Below, piece by piece: positions 1 through 8,973 of a stretch of 64,000 bases of DNA. A model generated the notes under the pieces. The model ran no database searches. It had not been told where the DNA came from and saw only the letters and a program-made list of their open reading frames with translations. The position numbers were made by a program, and so were the translations under genes. Within the stretch, counting starts at the first letter, position 1. Each line of letters opens with the position of its first letter. The stretch comes from Chitinimonas sp. BJYL2 (GTDB taxonomy: Bacteria > Pseudomonadota > Gammaproteobacteria > Burkholderiales > Chitinimonadaceae): the NCBI RefSeq assembly GCF_027257935.1, contig NZ_JANZKW010000001.1, forward strand, positions 558,001 through 622,000. Reading direction: 5' to 3'.

Positions 1-771
1 GCCGGCATCGCCGCGTGGTTGTTATGGCGTCGACCACAAACCGACATGGCAAACGCCCAAACCACGCAACGCCTTGGCCACTGGCCGCTGGCACTGGTGG
101 CACTGTGTCACGCTCCAGCCGCCTTCATGCCGCTGGCAAGCCAGGCGCCGCACTTTGGCGCCGCAGAGGCGCTGAGCCTGCTCACCTGGATCGCCGTGAT
201 CATCTATTGGGTCGCGGCCTGGCTGATACGCGTCGATGGCCTGCAAACCATTCTGGTGCCCGTCGCCGCAACGGTACTGGGACTCAGCCTGCTGATTCCG
301 CCTGGACATGCCACCCCTTGGCTCGCCAAGCCCTTGATGCAGCTGCACTTTGGCATCGCCATGCTGGCGTATGGCTTTCTGGCCGTCGCGGCGGGTCTGG
401 CCATCCTGATGCGGCTGGCCGACGCCAAGCTGCACCGGCCATCCCAGACCCTGCTTGGTCAACTTCCCCCTCTGCTTGCGCTGGAACGTGTCATGTTCTC
501 CACCTTGGGCCTGGGGTTTGCCTTGCTGACTGCCACCCTGGCAACCGGTGTCGTTTTTTCGGAACTGCTGTTCGGTGCCCCAGCCCGCCTCAATCACAAG
601 GTGCTTTTCTCGCTGACCGCCTGGATGATCTTTGGCGGCTTGCTCTGGGGCAGGCTGGTCCGGGGCTGGCGCGGGCGGCTGGCCGTCAACTGGACATTGG
701 CGGGCTTTGCCGCCTTGCTGTTGGCATATGTAGGCAGTCGTTTTGTGCTCGACATTGTGTTGCAACGCTAG
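1..771 (+). CDS. ypjD: YpjD/CcsA-like cytochrome c assembly family membrane protein (5' end outside window)
   Basis: The reading frame is open from the first base, so the start lies upstream; about 256 residues are visible. They form a string of hydrophobic segments typical of a polytopic inner-membrane protein, and the C-terminal stretch HKVLFSLTAWMIFGGLLWG followed by an RGWRG loop and a last membrane helix matches the YpjD/HemX-like branch of the CcsA family. That branch is related to haem-handling cytochrome c assembly proteins, but I do not see the tryptophan-rich haem-binding motif of true CcsA/CcmC, so a haem role is unproven. In many betaproteobacteria this gene sits directly upstream of pilB, as here. 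The internal TTG at 19 is not needed as a start. Confidence 0.8.
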   Translation, partial: AGIAAWLLWRRPQTDMANAQTTQRLGHWPLALVALCHAPAAFMPLASQAPHFGAAEALSLLTWIAVIIYWVAAWLIRVDGLQTILVPVAATVLGLSLLIPPGHATPWLAKPLMQLHFGIAMLAYGFLAVAAGLAILMRLADAKLHRPSQTLLGQLPPLLALERVMFSTLGLGFALLTATLATGVVFSELLFGAPARLNHKVLFSLTAWMIFGGLLWGRLVRGWRGRLAVNWTLAGFAALLLAYVGSRFVLDIVLQR

Positions 772-873
772 GCAAAAGCGTCCCGGCGGCATCGCCAAGT
801 CAAGTGCAGCAAGGCTTTGCGCCTTTACAGGGAAACTTGACAAAGGCATTATTTGTGCCAGCCTCCACTAATA

Positions 874-889
874 TGGCGCCACTATTGCG
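874..889 (+). promoter_or_regulatory. Possible sigma-54 (-24/-12) promoter of pilB
   Basis: TGGCGCCACTATTGCG has the GG (875-876) and GC (887-888) doublets separated by exactly ten bases, with TGGC and TTGC boxes intact but two mismatches between them and a G at the last position. The start codon of pilB is 25 bases further on, leaving a short leader. A TTGACA at 837-842 has no -10 box at usual spacing (nearest TAATAT is 26 bases away). rpoN is encoded in this window. Short and degenerate, so moderate confidence only. Confidence 0.4.
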
Positions 890-913
890 CGCCGAAGCAA
901 GGACGCACGCACC

Positions 914-2626
914 ATGTCGCAAGCCCCCCTTCCGCTCTCCGGTATTGCTCGCGCACTTGTGCAACAGGGCAGGCTGCCGGCCGCCGACGCGGAGGCCATC
1001 CAGGCACAGGCGCAATCCAGCAATACAGGCTTTGTCCAGGCCGCTATCGCCAGCAAAAAACTGACCGCCCTGCAGATTGCCGAATTTTCCTCGCTGACTT
1101 TCGGCTATCCGCTGATCGACCTCGCCCAGCTGGACTCTGCCTACCTGCCCACAGGCGCACTGGATGCCAAGCTGATGCAGATGCGGCGGATCGCACCGCT
1201 GTTCAAGCGCGGCACCAAGCTGTTCGTCGCCATCTCCGACCCTACCGACACGCAGGCACTGGAAGACGCCAAGTTCCAGACCGGCGCCGTCATCGAACCC
1301 ATTGTGGTCGAAGACCCCAAGCTGGGGCAGCTGATTGACAAGCTTGTCGAAGCCAGCGGCGCAAAGTTGCGCGACATGGTTGCAGACCAGGAAGATCTGG
1401 ATCTTGGTGGCGGCGATGCCGCAGACGACACGCCCGAGACCAGTACCGCGGAGGTCGACGATGCCCCTGTCGTCAAGTACATCCAGAAAGTCCTGCTGGA
1501 CGCCATCAATGGTGGCGCCTCGGATATTCATTTCGAGCCTTACGAGAAGTTCTACCGAATCCGGTATCGCATTGACGGTGTTCTGCGCGAAGTTGCCCAG
1601 CCCCCCTTGGCCATCAAGGAAAAGATCGCCTCGCGTATCAAGGTAATCTCCAAGCTCGACATCTCAGAAAAGCGCATCCCTCAAGACGGCCGCATGAAGC
1701 TGGTGCTGTCTAAAACACGTGCCATCGACTTCCGGGTTTCCACGCTGCCAACGCTGTTCGGCGAAAAAATCTGTATGCGGATTCTGGATCCCAGCTCCGC
1801 CACCTTGGGCATTGATGCCCTGGGCTATGAGCCGGACCAGCGCGCGGCCTTGCTGGAAGCAGTCCATCGGCCCTATGGCATGGTACTGGTCACAGGCCCG
1901 ACCGGCTCCGGCAAAACGGTGTCGCTGTATACCTGCCTGAATATCCTGAACGAGCCCGGCATCAATATCGCAACTGCCGAAGATCCTGCTGAAATCAATC
2001 TCCCCGGCATCAATCAGGTCAACGTCAACGACAAAGCCGGCCTGACTTTTGCGGCGGCACTCAAATCCTTCCTTCGGCAAGATCCCGACATCATCATGGT
2101 GGGTGAAATCCGCGATCTGGAAACCGCCGACATCGCCATCAAGGCGGCGCAAACCGGCCACATGGTGTTCTCGACGCTGCACACCAATGACGCACCTGCC
2201 ACGCTCTCGCGTATGCTCAATATGGGCATTGCGCCCTTCAATATCGCCTCTTCCGTCATCCTGATCACGGGGCAGCGCTTGGCGCGCCGTCTGTGTTCCG
2301 CCTGCAAGAAGCCAGTCGACATCCCACCGGAGGCTTTGTTGCGGGCCGGGTTTACCGAGGCAGATCTGGATGGTAGCTGGCAACCTTACGGCCCGGTGGG
2401 GTGCGATGTCTGCAAAGGCACGGGCTACAAAGGCCGCGTGGGCATTTATCAAGTGATGCCGATATCCGAGGAAATGCAGCGAATCATCATGGCTCAGGGC
2501 AACTCGATCGATATCGCCGACCAGGCCAAACGCGAGGGCATCCGCGATCTGCGTCAGTCAGGCCTGCTCAAGGTCAAACAAGGCATGACCTCGCTTACCG
2601 AGGTTGAAGCCGTTACCAACGAATAG
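914..2626 (+). CDS. pilB: Type IV pilus assembly ATPase PilB
   Basis: Hexameric cytoplasmic ATPase that powers pilus extension by driving the platform protein PilC. The 570-residue product has the N-terminal T2SSE/MshEN-like region (about 1-150), then the motor domain with Walker A GPTGSGKT (about 328-335), an Asp box, Walker B ending [10 protein letters not shown] (about 392-401) and the His box [13 protein letters not shown]. Two Cys pairs, C461/C464 and C497/C500, form the zinc site typical of PilB/GspE. Length is normal for PilB. It heads a pilB-pilC-pilD-coaE run. The ATG is chosen because the N-terminal domain starts immediately after it. The long out-of-frame ORF beginning at 15 is a shadow. 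Confidence 0.97.
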   Translation: MSQAPLPLSGIARALVQQGRLPAADAEAIQAQAQSSNTGFVQAAIASKKLTALQIAEFSSLTFGYPLIDLAQLDSAYLPTGALDAKLMQMRRIAPLFKRGTKLFVAISDPTDTQALEDAKFQTGAVIEPIVVEDPKLGQLIDKLVEASGAKLRDMVADQEDLDLGGGDAADDTPETSTAEVDDAPVVKYIQKVLLDAINGGASDIHFEPYEKFYRIRYRIDGVLREVAQPPLAIKEKIASRIKVISKLDISEKRIPQDGRMKLVLSKTRAIDFRVSTLPTLFGEKICMRILDPSSATLGIDALGYEPDQRAALLEAVHRPYGMVLVTGPTGSGKTVSLYTCLNILNEPGINIATAEDPAEINLPGINQVNVNDKAGLTFAAALKSFLRQDPDIIMVGEIRDLETADIAIKAAQTGHMVFSTLHTNDAPATLSRMLNMGIAPFNIASSVILITGQRLARRLCSACKKPVDIPPEALLRAGFTEADLDGSWQPYGPVGCDVCKGTGYKGRVGIYQVMPISEEMQRIIMAQGNSIDIADQAKREGIRDLRQSGLLKVKQGMTSLTEVEAVTNE

Positions 2627-2646
2627 CGCTCAGGGGAGCTAGCCAT

Positions 2647-3873
2647 ATGGCTGTGGACAAGAAAAAGGCTCAGGTCAAAGAGCACGCCTTCTCCTGGGAG
2701 GGCAAGGATAAAACCGGCAAAGTCATCAAGGGTGAGATGCGTGCCGGCGGTGACGCAGTTGTCCGTGCGAACCTGCGGCGGCAAGGCATCAATGTCATCA
2801 AGATCAAGAAACAGTCCCGCTCGATGGGCAAGAAGATCACCGAGAAGGACATCACCTTTTTCACGCGCCAGATGGCCGTGATGATGAAGTCAGGCGTCCC
2901 GCTGCTCCAGGCTTTCGACATCGTCGCCAAAGGGCACAGCAACCCCAGCGTGACCAAGCTGCTGCTCGACATCAAGAATGATGTAGAAACCGGCGCCAGC
3001 CTGACACAGGCTTTTCGCAAGCATCCGCTCTATTTCGACCAGCTGTTTTGCAATCTGGTCCAAGCGGGTGAACAAGCCGGTATTCTGGATAGTCTGCTCG
3101 ATCGCTTGGCCACGTACAAAGAAAAGATCCTGGCCATCAAGGGCAAGATCAAGTCGGCCCTTTTTTACCCGGCGGCCATTGTGGTGGCGGCATTTGTCGT
3201 CATCAGCATCATCATGATTTTCGTGATCCCCGCGTTCAAGGACCTTTTTTCCGGCTTTGGTGCGGACTTGCCGGGCCCCACCCAGCTAGTCATCGATATT
3301 TCAGAAATTTTCCTGGGCTACTGGTGGGCCATTTTCGGTGGTATCGGTGGCGGCATCTATGCGCTGCTGCAGCTGAAAAAGCGCTCGAAGAAGTTCCAGA
3401 ACTGGATAGACCGGACCGCGTTGAAACTGCCGATATTCGGTGAGGTGCTGCGAAAAGCCACCATCGCACGCTGGACCCGTACCATGTCCACCATGTTCGC
3501 AGCGGGCGTCCCCTTGGTCGAAGCCTTGGACTCTGTGGGCGGCGCCTCAGGCAACATCATTTACTCCGACGCAACGAAAAAGATCCAGACCGAGGTCAGC
3601 ACCGGTACCAGCCTGACCGTCGCCATGCAAAACAGCGAAGTCTTTCCGCCAATGGTGCTGCAGATGGTTGCCATCGGCGAGGAGTCGGGCGCGCTGGATG
3701 CGATGCTGGGGAAGATCGCCGACTTCTTCGAACAGGAAGTCGATGAGGCTGTCGATGCATTGACCAGCCTGATGGAGCCCATGATCATGATGGTGCTGGG
3801 TCCGATTATCGGCGGCATCATCATTGCCATGTATCTGCCCATCTTCAAGATGGGTGCCGCCGTTGGCGGCTAA
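2647..3873 (+). CDS. pilC: Type IV pilus inner-membrane platform protein PilC
   Basis: Integral membrane platform of the type IV pilus machine, coupling PilB and PilT motors to pilin insertion and extraction. The 408-residue product has two repeated T2SSF domains (about 72-195 and 275-398), each followed by strong membrane helices: one near 170-195, a glycine-rich one near 220-240 and one at the C terminus (IMMVLGPIIGGIIIAMYLPIF). A good Shine-Dalgarno AGGGGAG lies just before the ATG. The gap to pilB is 20 bases and to pilD 2 bases, consistent with one operon. Confidence 0.97.
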   Translation: MAVDKKKAQVKEHAFSWEGKDKTGKVIKGEMRAGGDAVVRANLRRQGINVIKIKKQSRSMGKKITEKDITFFTRQMAVMMKSGVPLLQAFDIVAKGHSNPSVTKLLLDIKNDVETGASLTQAFRKHPLYFDQLFCNLVQAGEQAGILDSLLDRLATYKEKILAIKGKIKSALFYPAAIVVAAFVVISIIMIFVIPAFKDLFSGFGADLPGPTQLVIDISEIFLGYWWAIFGGIGGGIYALLQLKKRSKKFQNWIDRTALKLPIFGEVLRKATIARWTRTMSTMFAAGVPLVEALDSVGGASGNIIYSDATKKIQTEVSTGTSLTVAMQNSEVFPPMVLQMVAIGEESGALDAMLGKIADFFEQEVDEAVDALTSLMEPMIMMVLGPIIGGIIIAMYLPIFKMGAAVGG

Positions 3874-3875
3874 GC

Positions 3876-4736
3876 ATGCTGATTGACCTGCTGATTCAGT
3901 CGCCAGCGGCTTTTACCGCATTTTCGCTCATCCTGGGCCTGATGGTCGGTAGCTTTCTGAATGTCGTCATTCACCGGCTGCCCGTGATGATGGAGTCGGC
4001 ATTCCGGGACGAGTGCACCCAGTTCCTGGCCACGACCGAAACCGAAGCGCCGCAACGCCCTAGCTACAATCTTGTTGTACCTCGTTCCGCCTGTCCTGCC
4101 TGCAACACCCAGATCGCCGGCTACGACAACATCCCGGTGATTTCCTGGTTGTGGCTCAAAGGACGCTGTCGTCACTGCAGCGCCGCCATTTCACCACGAT
4201 ACCCGCTGGTCGAACTGGCTACTGGTCTGTTAACGGCCGCGCTGGCCTGGCACTTTGGCTGGGGGATGCAGGTCGCGGGGGCGATGCTCTTTGCCTGGGC
4301 ACTGATTGCATTGTTCGGCATCGACGCGGATACCTATCTGCTGCCGGACAGCATTACCCTGCCCCTGCTGTGGTTGGGCCTGCTCTTCAATACCGCAGGC
4401 ACATTCGTTCCCCTACATGATGCCGTGATTGGCGCCGCTGCCGGCTATCTCTCGCTCTGGCTGGTTTACTGGGCATTCAAGCTCACCACGGGCAAGGAGG
4501 GCATGGGCTACGGGGACTTCAAGCTGCTTGCCGCGATCGGGGCCTGGCTGGGCTGGCAGAACTTGCCCATCGTCATCCTGCTGTCGTCCGTGGTCGGTGC
4601 CGTCATCGGCATCGTATTGACCTTGCTGGCTCGTCGGGGCTGGAGCAAACCACTACCTTTTGGTCCCTATCTCGCCACCGCGGGTTTGGCCGCGATGATC
4701 TGGGGCCCAGTGCTGAGCCAGACGATCTGGTCTTAG
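3876..4736 (+). CDS. pilD: Prepilin leader peptidase / N-methyltransferase PilD
   Basis: Bifunctional membrane aspartyl protease that cleaves type IV prepilins after the Gly of the leader and methylates the new N terminus. The 286-residue product carries the cytoplasmic zinc motif C73-x2-C76 ... C98-x2-C101 and the two catalytic Asp regions: D150 in [11 protein letters not shown] and D214 in [12 protein letters not shown]. Eight or so hydrophobic segments fill the rest. It would process the pilin-like proteins at 43708 and 46345 in this window. Only two bases separate it from pilC. Confidence 0.97.
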   Translation: MLIDLLIQSPAAFTAFSLILGLMVGSFLNVVIHRLPVMMESAFRDECTQFLATTETEAPQRPSYNLVVPRSACPACNTQIAGYDNIPVISWLWLKGRCRHCSAAISPRYPLVELATGLLTAALAWHFGWGMQVAGAMLFAWALIALFGIDADTYLLPDSITLPLLWLGLLFNTAGTFVPLHDAVIGAAAGYLSLWLVYWAFKLTTGKEGMGYGDFKLLAAIGAWLGWQNLPIVILLSSVVGAVIGIVLTLLARRGWSKPLPFGPYLATAGLAAMIWGPVLSQTIWS

Positions 4737-4747
4737 CCAACGTGTCC

Positions 4748-5368
4748 ATGCAGATCATCGGCCTTACTGGCGGCATCGGCTCTGGGAAGTCAACCGTCGC
4801 CAATCTGTTTCGCGACCTGGGCGTCCCGCTTGTCGATACCGACTTGATCGCCCATCAGCTGGGGCAAGCGGGCGCAGATGGCGCCGCGGCCGTGTTGCGC
4901 CTGTTCGGCCCAGACTATCTCACCGCTGATGGCGCAATAGACCGCCCCAGGCTGCGCGAACGCGTGTTTGGCGACACCGTCGCACGCAAAGCGCTAGAGG
5001 CCGCCTTGCACCCTCTGATCCGGCACCAAGTAGCGGCACAGCTTGCTGCCTTGCCATCCGACACGCCCTACTGCCTGCTGGTCGTCCCCTTGCTGGTCGA
5101 GACTGGGGCATATGCCGACATCATTGATCAGACTTGGGTGGTGGATTGCGATGAAAGCCAGCAGATCGACCGGGTCATGGCTCGCAGCCAGCTAAGTCGC
5201 GAGCAAGCCATGGCGATCATGGCCACTCAAGCCAAACGAGAGACGCGCCTGGCGCATGCCGATATCGTCATCCCTAACACAGGCAGCGAAGGCGATCTGC
5301 GTTCAGCAGTTAAGGTATTACATGCAAATACCTTGCAAGCTTCTGAATCCTCGCGAAAAAACCCATGA
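4748..5368 (+). CDS. coaE: Dephospho-CoA kinase
   Basis: Last step of coenzyme A synthesis: phosphorylates the 3'-hydroxyl of dephospho-CoA with ATP. Walker [10 protein letters not shown] lies at residues 8-16 of the ATG start; the [10 protein letters not shown] segment and the DxxxLRxxVF-type region ([10 protein letters not shown]) are family hallmarks. I prefer the ATG at 4748 because family members begin about seven residues before the P-loop; an in-frame GTG at 4742 would add two residues and neither has a clear Shine-Dalgarno. The gene follows pilD closely, an arrangement common in beta- and gammaproteobacteria. Confidence 0.95.
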   Translation: MQIIGLTGGIGSGKSTVANLFRDLGVPLVDTDLIAHQLGQAGADGAAAVLRLFGPDYLTADGAIDRPRLRERVFGDTVARKALEAALHPLIRHQVAAQLAALPSDTPYCLLVVPLLVETGAYADIIDQTWVVDCDESQQIDRVMARSQLSREQAMAIMATQAKRETRLAHADIVIPNTGSEGDLRSAVKVLHANTLQASESSRKNP

Positions 5369-5373
5369 TGGAT

Positions 5374-5402
5374 TTGTCAAAACCTTGCGAATCCCGCACA
5401 AT
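5374..5402 (+). promoter_or_regulatory. Possible sigma-70 promoter of zapD
   Basis: TTGTCA (5374-5379), a 17-base spacer and CACAAT (5397-5402): 5 of 6 and 4 of 6 consensus bases at ideal spacing. Transcription would begin near 5409, about 19 bases before the TTG start of zapD, which fits that start better than a longer N terminus. Confidence 0.4.
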
Positions 5403-5427
5403 CGTTCGCTAATGCTGTAGCGGCAAC

Positions 5428-6198
5428 TTGCCTATCAACGTGACCTCCTACGAATTCCCTGTTACCGAGCGCATCCGCACACTGCTGCGGCTGGAAGATC
5501 TTTACGATCGCGCCATTTTCTTTGCGGACAGGGAACATCCGCTGGAACATCACGCCTCGCTGCTTTGCCTGTTCGAAATCATGGAAGTTGCCAGCCGCGC
5601 CGATCTGAAATCGGACTTGCTGCAAGAGCTGGATCGTCAGCGCCAGACGCTGGAAGCATTGCGCGACAATCCGCAAATTTCGGAGTCAGCGCTGGAAGCA
5701 GTCCTGGCCGATATTGAGCAGACGCATGCCCGGCTTCTGGAGCCTACGGGTAAATTTGCCCAGCACCTGCGCGAGAACGAATGGCTGATGGCCATCAAGC
5801 AACGCTCGACGATTCCCGGCGGCGTCTGCGAGTTTGATCTTCCCTCCTATCACTTCTGGCAGCAGAAACCCGCTACGGAGCGGCATCAGGCATTGGCCGC
5901 TTGGCTTGAGCCCATGCTGCCGATCAAGGACGGCATCGACATTGTGTTACGCATTCTGCGCAACAGTGCCAAAGTCGTACCGCTCACGGCCAAACAAGGC
6001 GCATTTCAACAGATGTCCGGCGGCAAACTGGTTCAGCTGCTGAAGATCACGGTGCCATCTGATCTGCCCTATGTGCCGGAATTATCGGCCAACAAGTATG
6101 CGATCAATGTCCGCTTTGTTTCTCCCGTCGCCAACTCGGATCGTCCCCGCCAATGCGAGCACGATGTCGACTTCGTCCTCGCCTTCTGTAATCTGTAA
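5428..6198 (+). CDS. zapD: Cell division protein ZapD
   Basis: Cytoplasmic factor that bundles FtsZ protofilaments and stabilises the Z ring. The 256-residue product follows the ZapD (DUF1342/YacF) pattern: an early (Y)EFPVTERIRTLLRLE segment, LLQELDRQRQTL, the QRSTIPGGVCEFDLPSYHFW block and a C-terminal beta-rich part. The start is TTG; the next candidate, a GTG at 5440, would remove four residues and is also possible. It sits between coaE and yacG, the usual coaE-zapD-yacG order. Confidence 0.93.
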   Translation: MPINVTSYEFPVTERIRTLLRLEDLYDRAIFFADREHPLEHHASLLCLFEIMEVASRADLKSDLLQELDRQRQTLEALRDNPQISESALEAVLADIEQTHARLLEPTGKFAQHLRENEWLMAIKQRSTIPGGVCEFDLPSYHFWQQKPATERHQALAAWLEPMLPIKDGIDIVLRILRNSAKVVPLTAKQGAFQQMSGGKLVQLLKITVPSDLPYVPELSANKYAINVRFVSPVANSDRPRQCEHDVDFVLAFCNL

Positions 6199-6204
6199 TC
6201 TGCT

Positions 6205-6384
6205 ATGCCGCTAGAAGTCGACTGTCCACAATGTGGCACGCGCACCCCTTGGAATAGCGCCAATCCGTCCCGCCCTTTCTGCTCGGAACGCTGCAAGCTG
6301 ATTGACCTTGGCTTGTGGGCCAACGAGCAGTACCGCGTTCCCGGCGAGCCACTGGATACAACGCCGATACCGCCAGAGGCGTGA
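6205..6384 (+). CDS. yacG: DNA gyrase inhibitor YacG (zinc-binding)
   Basis: A 59-residue protein with a Cys4 zinc site: C7-x2-C10 in DCPQCGT and C26-x3-C30 in [14 protein letters not shown]. The [11 protein letters not shown] and DLGxW motifs are diagnostic of YacG, which in E. coli binds GyrB and inhibits gyrase DNA binding. The C-terminal tail is Pro/Glu-rich and probably disordered. Only six bases separate it from zapD, so it is probably co-transcribed. Confidence 0.93.
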   Translation: MPLEVDCPQCGTRTPWNSANPSRPFCSERCKLIDLGLWANEQYRVPGEPLDTTPIPPEA

Positions 6385-6477
6385 TCGCGTCACCAATCCT
6401 TCATCACCTCGTCATCCAGCCGTCACTGCCAGCACTTAATTTCGCTTCGTTGCCAACACAACAGAAAGCGGGACAAC

Positions 6478-7233
6478 ATGCTGCAGCAAGCCACCAGATC
6501 CGCACCTCAACTCACCCGACAACTCACGGTGAGACTGGCGCAAACCGCCGATGAAGTCAGGGAAGCGCAGGCACTTCGTTTCAAGGTGTTCGCCGAAGAG
6601 ATGGGCGCTCGTCTCTCCAGCCGCACAAGCGGCCTGGATGTCGACCTGTTCGACGCGCACTGTGATCACCTGATCGCCAGGGATGAGGATACCGGCGAAG
6701 TTGTCGGTACATATCGCATCCTCCCGCCAGCCCGCGCGCGTGCCCTGGGTGGCTACTATTCGGATACGGAATTCGACCTCACCCGTCTTCAACACATCCG
6801 GGATCGCATGGTTGAGGTGGGGCGATCCTGCGTACACCCTGACTACCGCAACGGCACCACTATCGCATTGCTTTGGGCCGGTTTGGCTGACTACATGCAT
6901 CGCGGCAATCATGACTATCTTGTCGGTTGTGCGAGCATCAGCATGGCCGACGGCGGCCATGTCGCTGCCAGCCTTTACCGGCAGCTCAAACGCACCTCAC
7001 TCGCGCCCGTAGAGTGGCGTGTCACCCCTCGTTGCGCCTTACCCCTCGATGCACTGGACGGTGATCGGCCTGCGGTGCTGCCTCCCCTGATCAAGGGGTA
7101 TCTGCGTGCAGGTGCCTTTGTGTGTGGCGAGCCCGCATGGGATCCCGATTTCAATACAGCCGACCTGCTGATTCTCTTGCCAATGCAACAACTCAATCAG
7201 CGGTATATGCGTCACTTCATCGGCACCCGATAA
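6478..7233 (+). CDS. olsB: OlsB-like ornithine N-acyltransferase (GNAT / autoinducer-synthase fold)
   Basis: Predicted to transfer a 3-hydroxyacyl chain from acyl carrier protein to the alpha-amino group of ornithine, the first step of ornithine-lipid synthesis. The 251-residue product has the order seen in OlsB: QALRFKVFAEEMGA near the N terminus, the DxxCDHLI(A)RD strand, VGTYRILPP, EVGRSCVHPDYRNG (cofactor loop) and a C-terminal LIKGYLRAGAFVCGEPAWDPDFNTADL block. The following acyltransferase makes an OlsB/OlsA pair likely. Function of the individual enzyme is inferred from family features; another N-acyltransferase specificity is possible. Confidence 0.78.
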   Translation: MLQQATRSAPQLTRQLTVRLAQTADEVREAQALRFKVFAEEMGARLSSRTSGLDVDLFDAHCDHLIARDEDTGEVVGTYRILPPARARALGGYYSDTEFDLTRLQHIRDRMVEVGRSCVHPDYRNGTTIALLWAGLADYMHRGNHDYLVGCASISMADGGHVAASLYRQLKRTSLAPVEWRVTPRCALPLDALDGDRPAVLPPLIKGYLRAGAFVCGEPAWDPDFNTADLLILLPMQQLNQRYMRHFIGTR

Positions 7234-7257
7234 CCAGCCGGTGCCCTCACGCTGACT

Positions 7258-7294
7258 GACAGCCACGGTAGCAGACGCTACACTCGTGGCTGTC
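7258..7294 (+). other. Strong hairpin immediately before the olsA start
   Basis: GACAGCCACG (7258-7267) pairs with CGTGGCTGTC (7285-7294), and inside it GTAGC (7268-7272) pairs with GCTAC (7277-7281), giving 15 base pairs with a three-base bulge and a four-base loop. The ATG of olsA begins three bases after the stem and there is no separate Shine-Dalgarno. No T run follows, so this is not an intrinsic terminator. Confidence 0.6.
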
Positions 7295-7297
7295 ATC

Positions 7298-8104
7298 ATG
7301 ATTACATCCACTCCTCGCCTATTGCGCCTCTGGCGACTAGCCCGACTGCTTTTCCACTTTGCCCGAGGCATCGCGGAAGTCGGCCTGATCTTCAAGCATC
7401 GCCCCCAGGAGGCGCAGGAAGCCACCGTACGGCGCTGGTCCCGAAAGCTCTGCGATATCCTGAGCATCCATATCGAGGTGGTCGGCACCCCGCCTGTGGC
7501 CCACGTCGGGCGGACCATGGTGGTGGCCAACCATGTGTCCTGGCTGGACATTTTCGTCCTTAACGCTGTCGTTGCCTCGCGCTTCGTGGCCAAGTCCGAA
7601 GTCCGCGCATGGCCGTTGCTAGGCTGGCTATGCCATCACAGCGGCACCTTGTTTGTGCAGCGTGAACGGCGTCACGATACGCGGCGCGTTAACCAGGAGA
7701 TCAGTGATGCGCTAGTGGGCCTTGATCTGGTCAGCGTCTTTCCCGAAGGAGGAACAACTGACGGTCTTGATGTGGCTAGGTTCAATGCATCCCTGCTACA
7801 GCCAGCGATTGATGTTGAGGCCAAACTAGCACCTGCTGCACTTTGCTATCTGACTGCCGATGGCCACAGGACCATTGCGGCTGCGTATGTCGGAGAGATG
7901 AGTCTTCTGGACTCAATCCGGCAGATTCTGGCAGAACCCCATATCACGGCACGCGTTCACTACCTGCCCATACTGCCGAGCAAAGGGCTCCAGCGCCGCG
8001 AACTAGCCGCAGCAGCTCATCATGAGATCAGGCAGATCGTCCACAAGCCCTTGCAGGACCATCACTCCCAGGATGTAACACGCGCCTGTCGGGACGCTAC
8101 CTGA
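7298..8104 (+). CDS. olsA: Lysophospholipid / lyso-ornithine-lipid O-acyltransferase (PlsC family, OlsA-like)
   Basis: Membrane-associated acyltransferase expected to add the second acyl chain, to lyso-ornithine lipid if the pairing with olsB is functional, or to 1-acyl-glycerol-3-phosphate. Counting from the ATG (268 residues), the catalytic HX4D is H79-D84 in ANHVSWLDIF and the FPEGGTT motif is near 148-154. An in-frame GTG at 7286 would lie inside the upstream hairpin, so the ATG at 7298 is preferred. The last 43 bases overlap the 3' end of apaH on the other strand. Confidence 0.85.
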   Translation: MITSTPRLLRLWRLARLLFHFARGIAEVGLIFKHRPQEAQEATVRRWSRKLCDILSIHIEVVGTPPVAHVGRTMVVANHVSWLDIFVLNAVVASRFVAKSEVRAWPLLGWLCHHSGTLFVQRERRHDTRRVNQEISDALVGLDLVSVFPEGGTTDGLDVARFNASLLQPAIDVEAKLAPAALCYLTADGHRTIAAAYVGEMSLLDSIRQILAEPHITARVHYLPILPSKGLQRRELAAAAHHEIRQIVHKPLQDHHSQDVTRACRDAT

Positions 8105-8886
8105 TAGACACGGTCATCTTCCAGCCTGACCGCGGTCAGACTGCCGCCCCAGACGCACCCGGTATCCAGCGCCACAATGTCGTCGCGTATCAGCAATCCC
8201 AGCGCAGACCAGTGGCCACACACCACCCTGATCGACCTGCTCAACCTTGCGGGGTGATCAAACCATGGCAACAGATGTGTTGGCGCGCCGGAAGTCTCCC
8301 CCTTGTACTTGAAGTCAATCTCGCCCTCCTGATCGATCAGACGCATACGCGTACAAGCATTGACTACGAGACGGTGGCGGCTGATCCCCTCCAGATCATC
8401 TGACCAGGCTGCAGGCTGGTTACCATACATGGCAGACAAAAAGGCATCGCCCGCCGGACCACTCAATAACGTCCTCACCTCATTCGACAAGGACAAGGCC
8501 TGCTCAGCCGTCCAAGCCGGCATCAGGCCAGCGTGAACAAACAGGTGCCCATCAAGGGACATGACCAAAGGCTGGGCGCGTAACCAATCGGTGAGCACTT
8601 CCGCATCCTCGGCGACGAGTAGCGGCTCCAGCGTGTCCCCCCGCTTCTGCTTGGCAAAACCGCGATGTACCGCCAGAAAATGCAGGTCATGATTACCCAG
8701 CACGATGTGGACGTGGTCACGCCTAGCGTAGGCCCAGCGAAGAACCGGCAAGGACAGGGGGCCGCGATTAACCAGATCCCCGACAAGGATCACCCTATCG
8801 ACGTCCGGATTCACCTCGATATCATCATACAAGGCCACCAACTCCTCGAAGCAGCCTTGCACATCACCAATTGCGTACGTTGCCAT
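8062..8886 (-). CDS. apaH: Symmetrical bis(5'-nucleosyl)-tetraphosphatase ApaH
   Basis: Hydrolyses Ap4A to two ADP, and in E. coli also removes Np4 caps from RNA. The 274-residue product has the calcineurin-like phosphoesterase motifs in order: YAIGDVQGC near the N terminus, GDLVNRGP, GNHDLHF, then the ApaH-specific FVHAGL and HWSALGL(L) and LDTGCVWGGSLTAV blocks. The ATG at 8886 is chosen because it places MATYAIGD at the N terminus and has a GAGGT ribosome site; the frame continues 14 codons further up without support. It converges on and overlaps olsA. Confidence 0.96.
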   Translation of the reverse strand: MATYAIGDVQGCFEELVALYDDIEVNPDVDRVILVGDLVNRGPLSLPVLRWAYARRDHVHIVLGNHDLHFLAVHRGFAKQKRGDTLEPLLVAEDAEVLTDWLRAQPLVMSLDGHLFVHAGLMPAWTAEQALSLSNEVRTLLSGPAGDAFLSAMYGNQPAAWSDDLEGISRHRLVVNACTRMRLIDQEGEIDFKYKGETSGAPTHLLPWFDHPARLSRSIRVVCGHWSALGLLIRDDIVALDTGCVWGGSLTAVRLEDDRVYQVASRQARVTSWE

Positions 8887-8973
8887 CAATACCTCACCGC
8901 GGGTCCATCTAGGCCACGCAGATAGCATGGCGTCTTTCCAGGCCAGAAACTAGACTGGCACAAGGAGGTATGC

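Noticed and set aside
837-874. TTGACA (837-842) with TAATAT (869-874) as a sigma-70 promoter of pilB
   Set aside because: The spacer is 26 bases, far from the usual 16-18.
15-1064. 349-residue plus-strand frame across the ypjD end and pilB start
   Set aside because: Low-complexity Arg/Ala/Pro-rich translation, out of frame with two well-supported genes.
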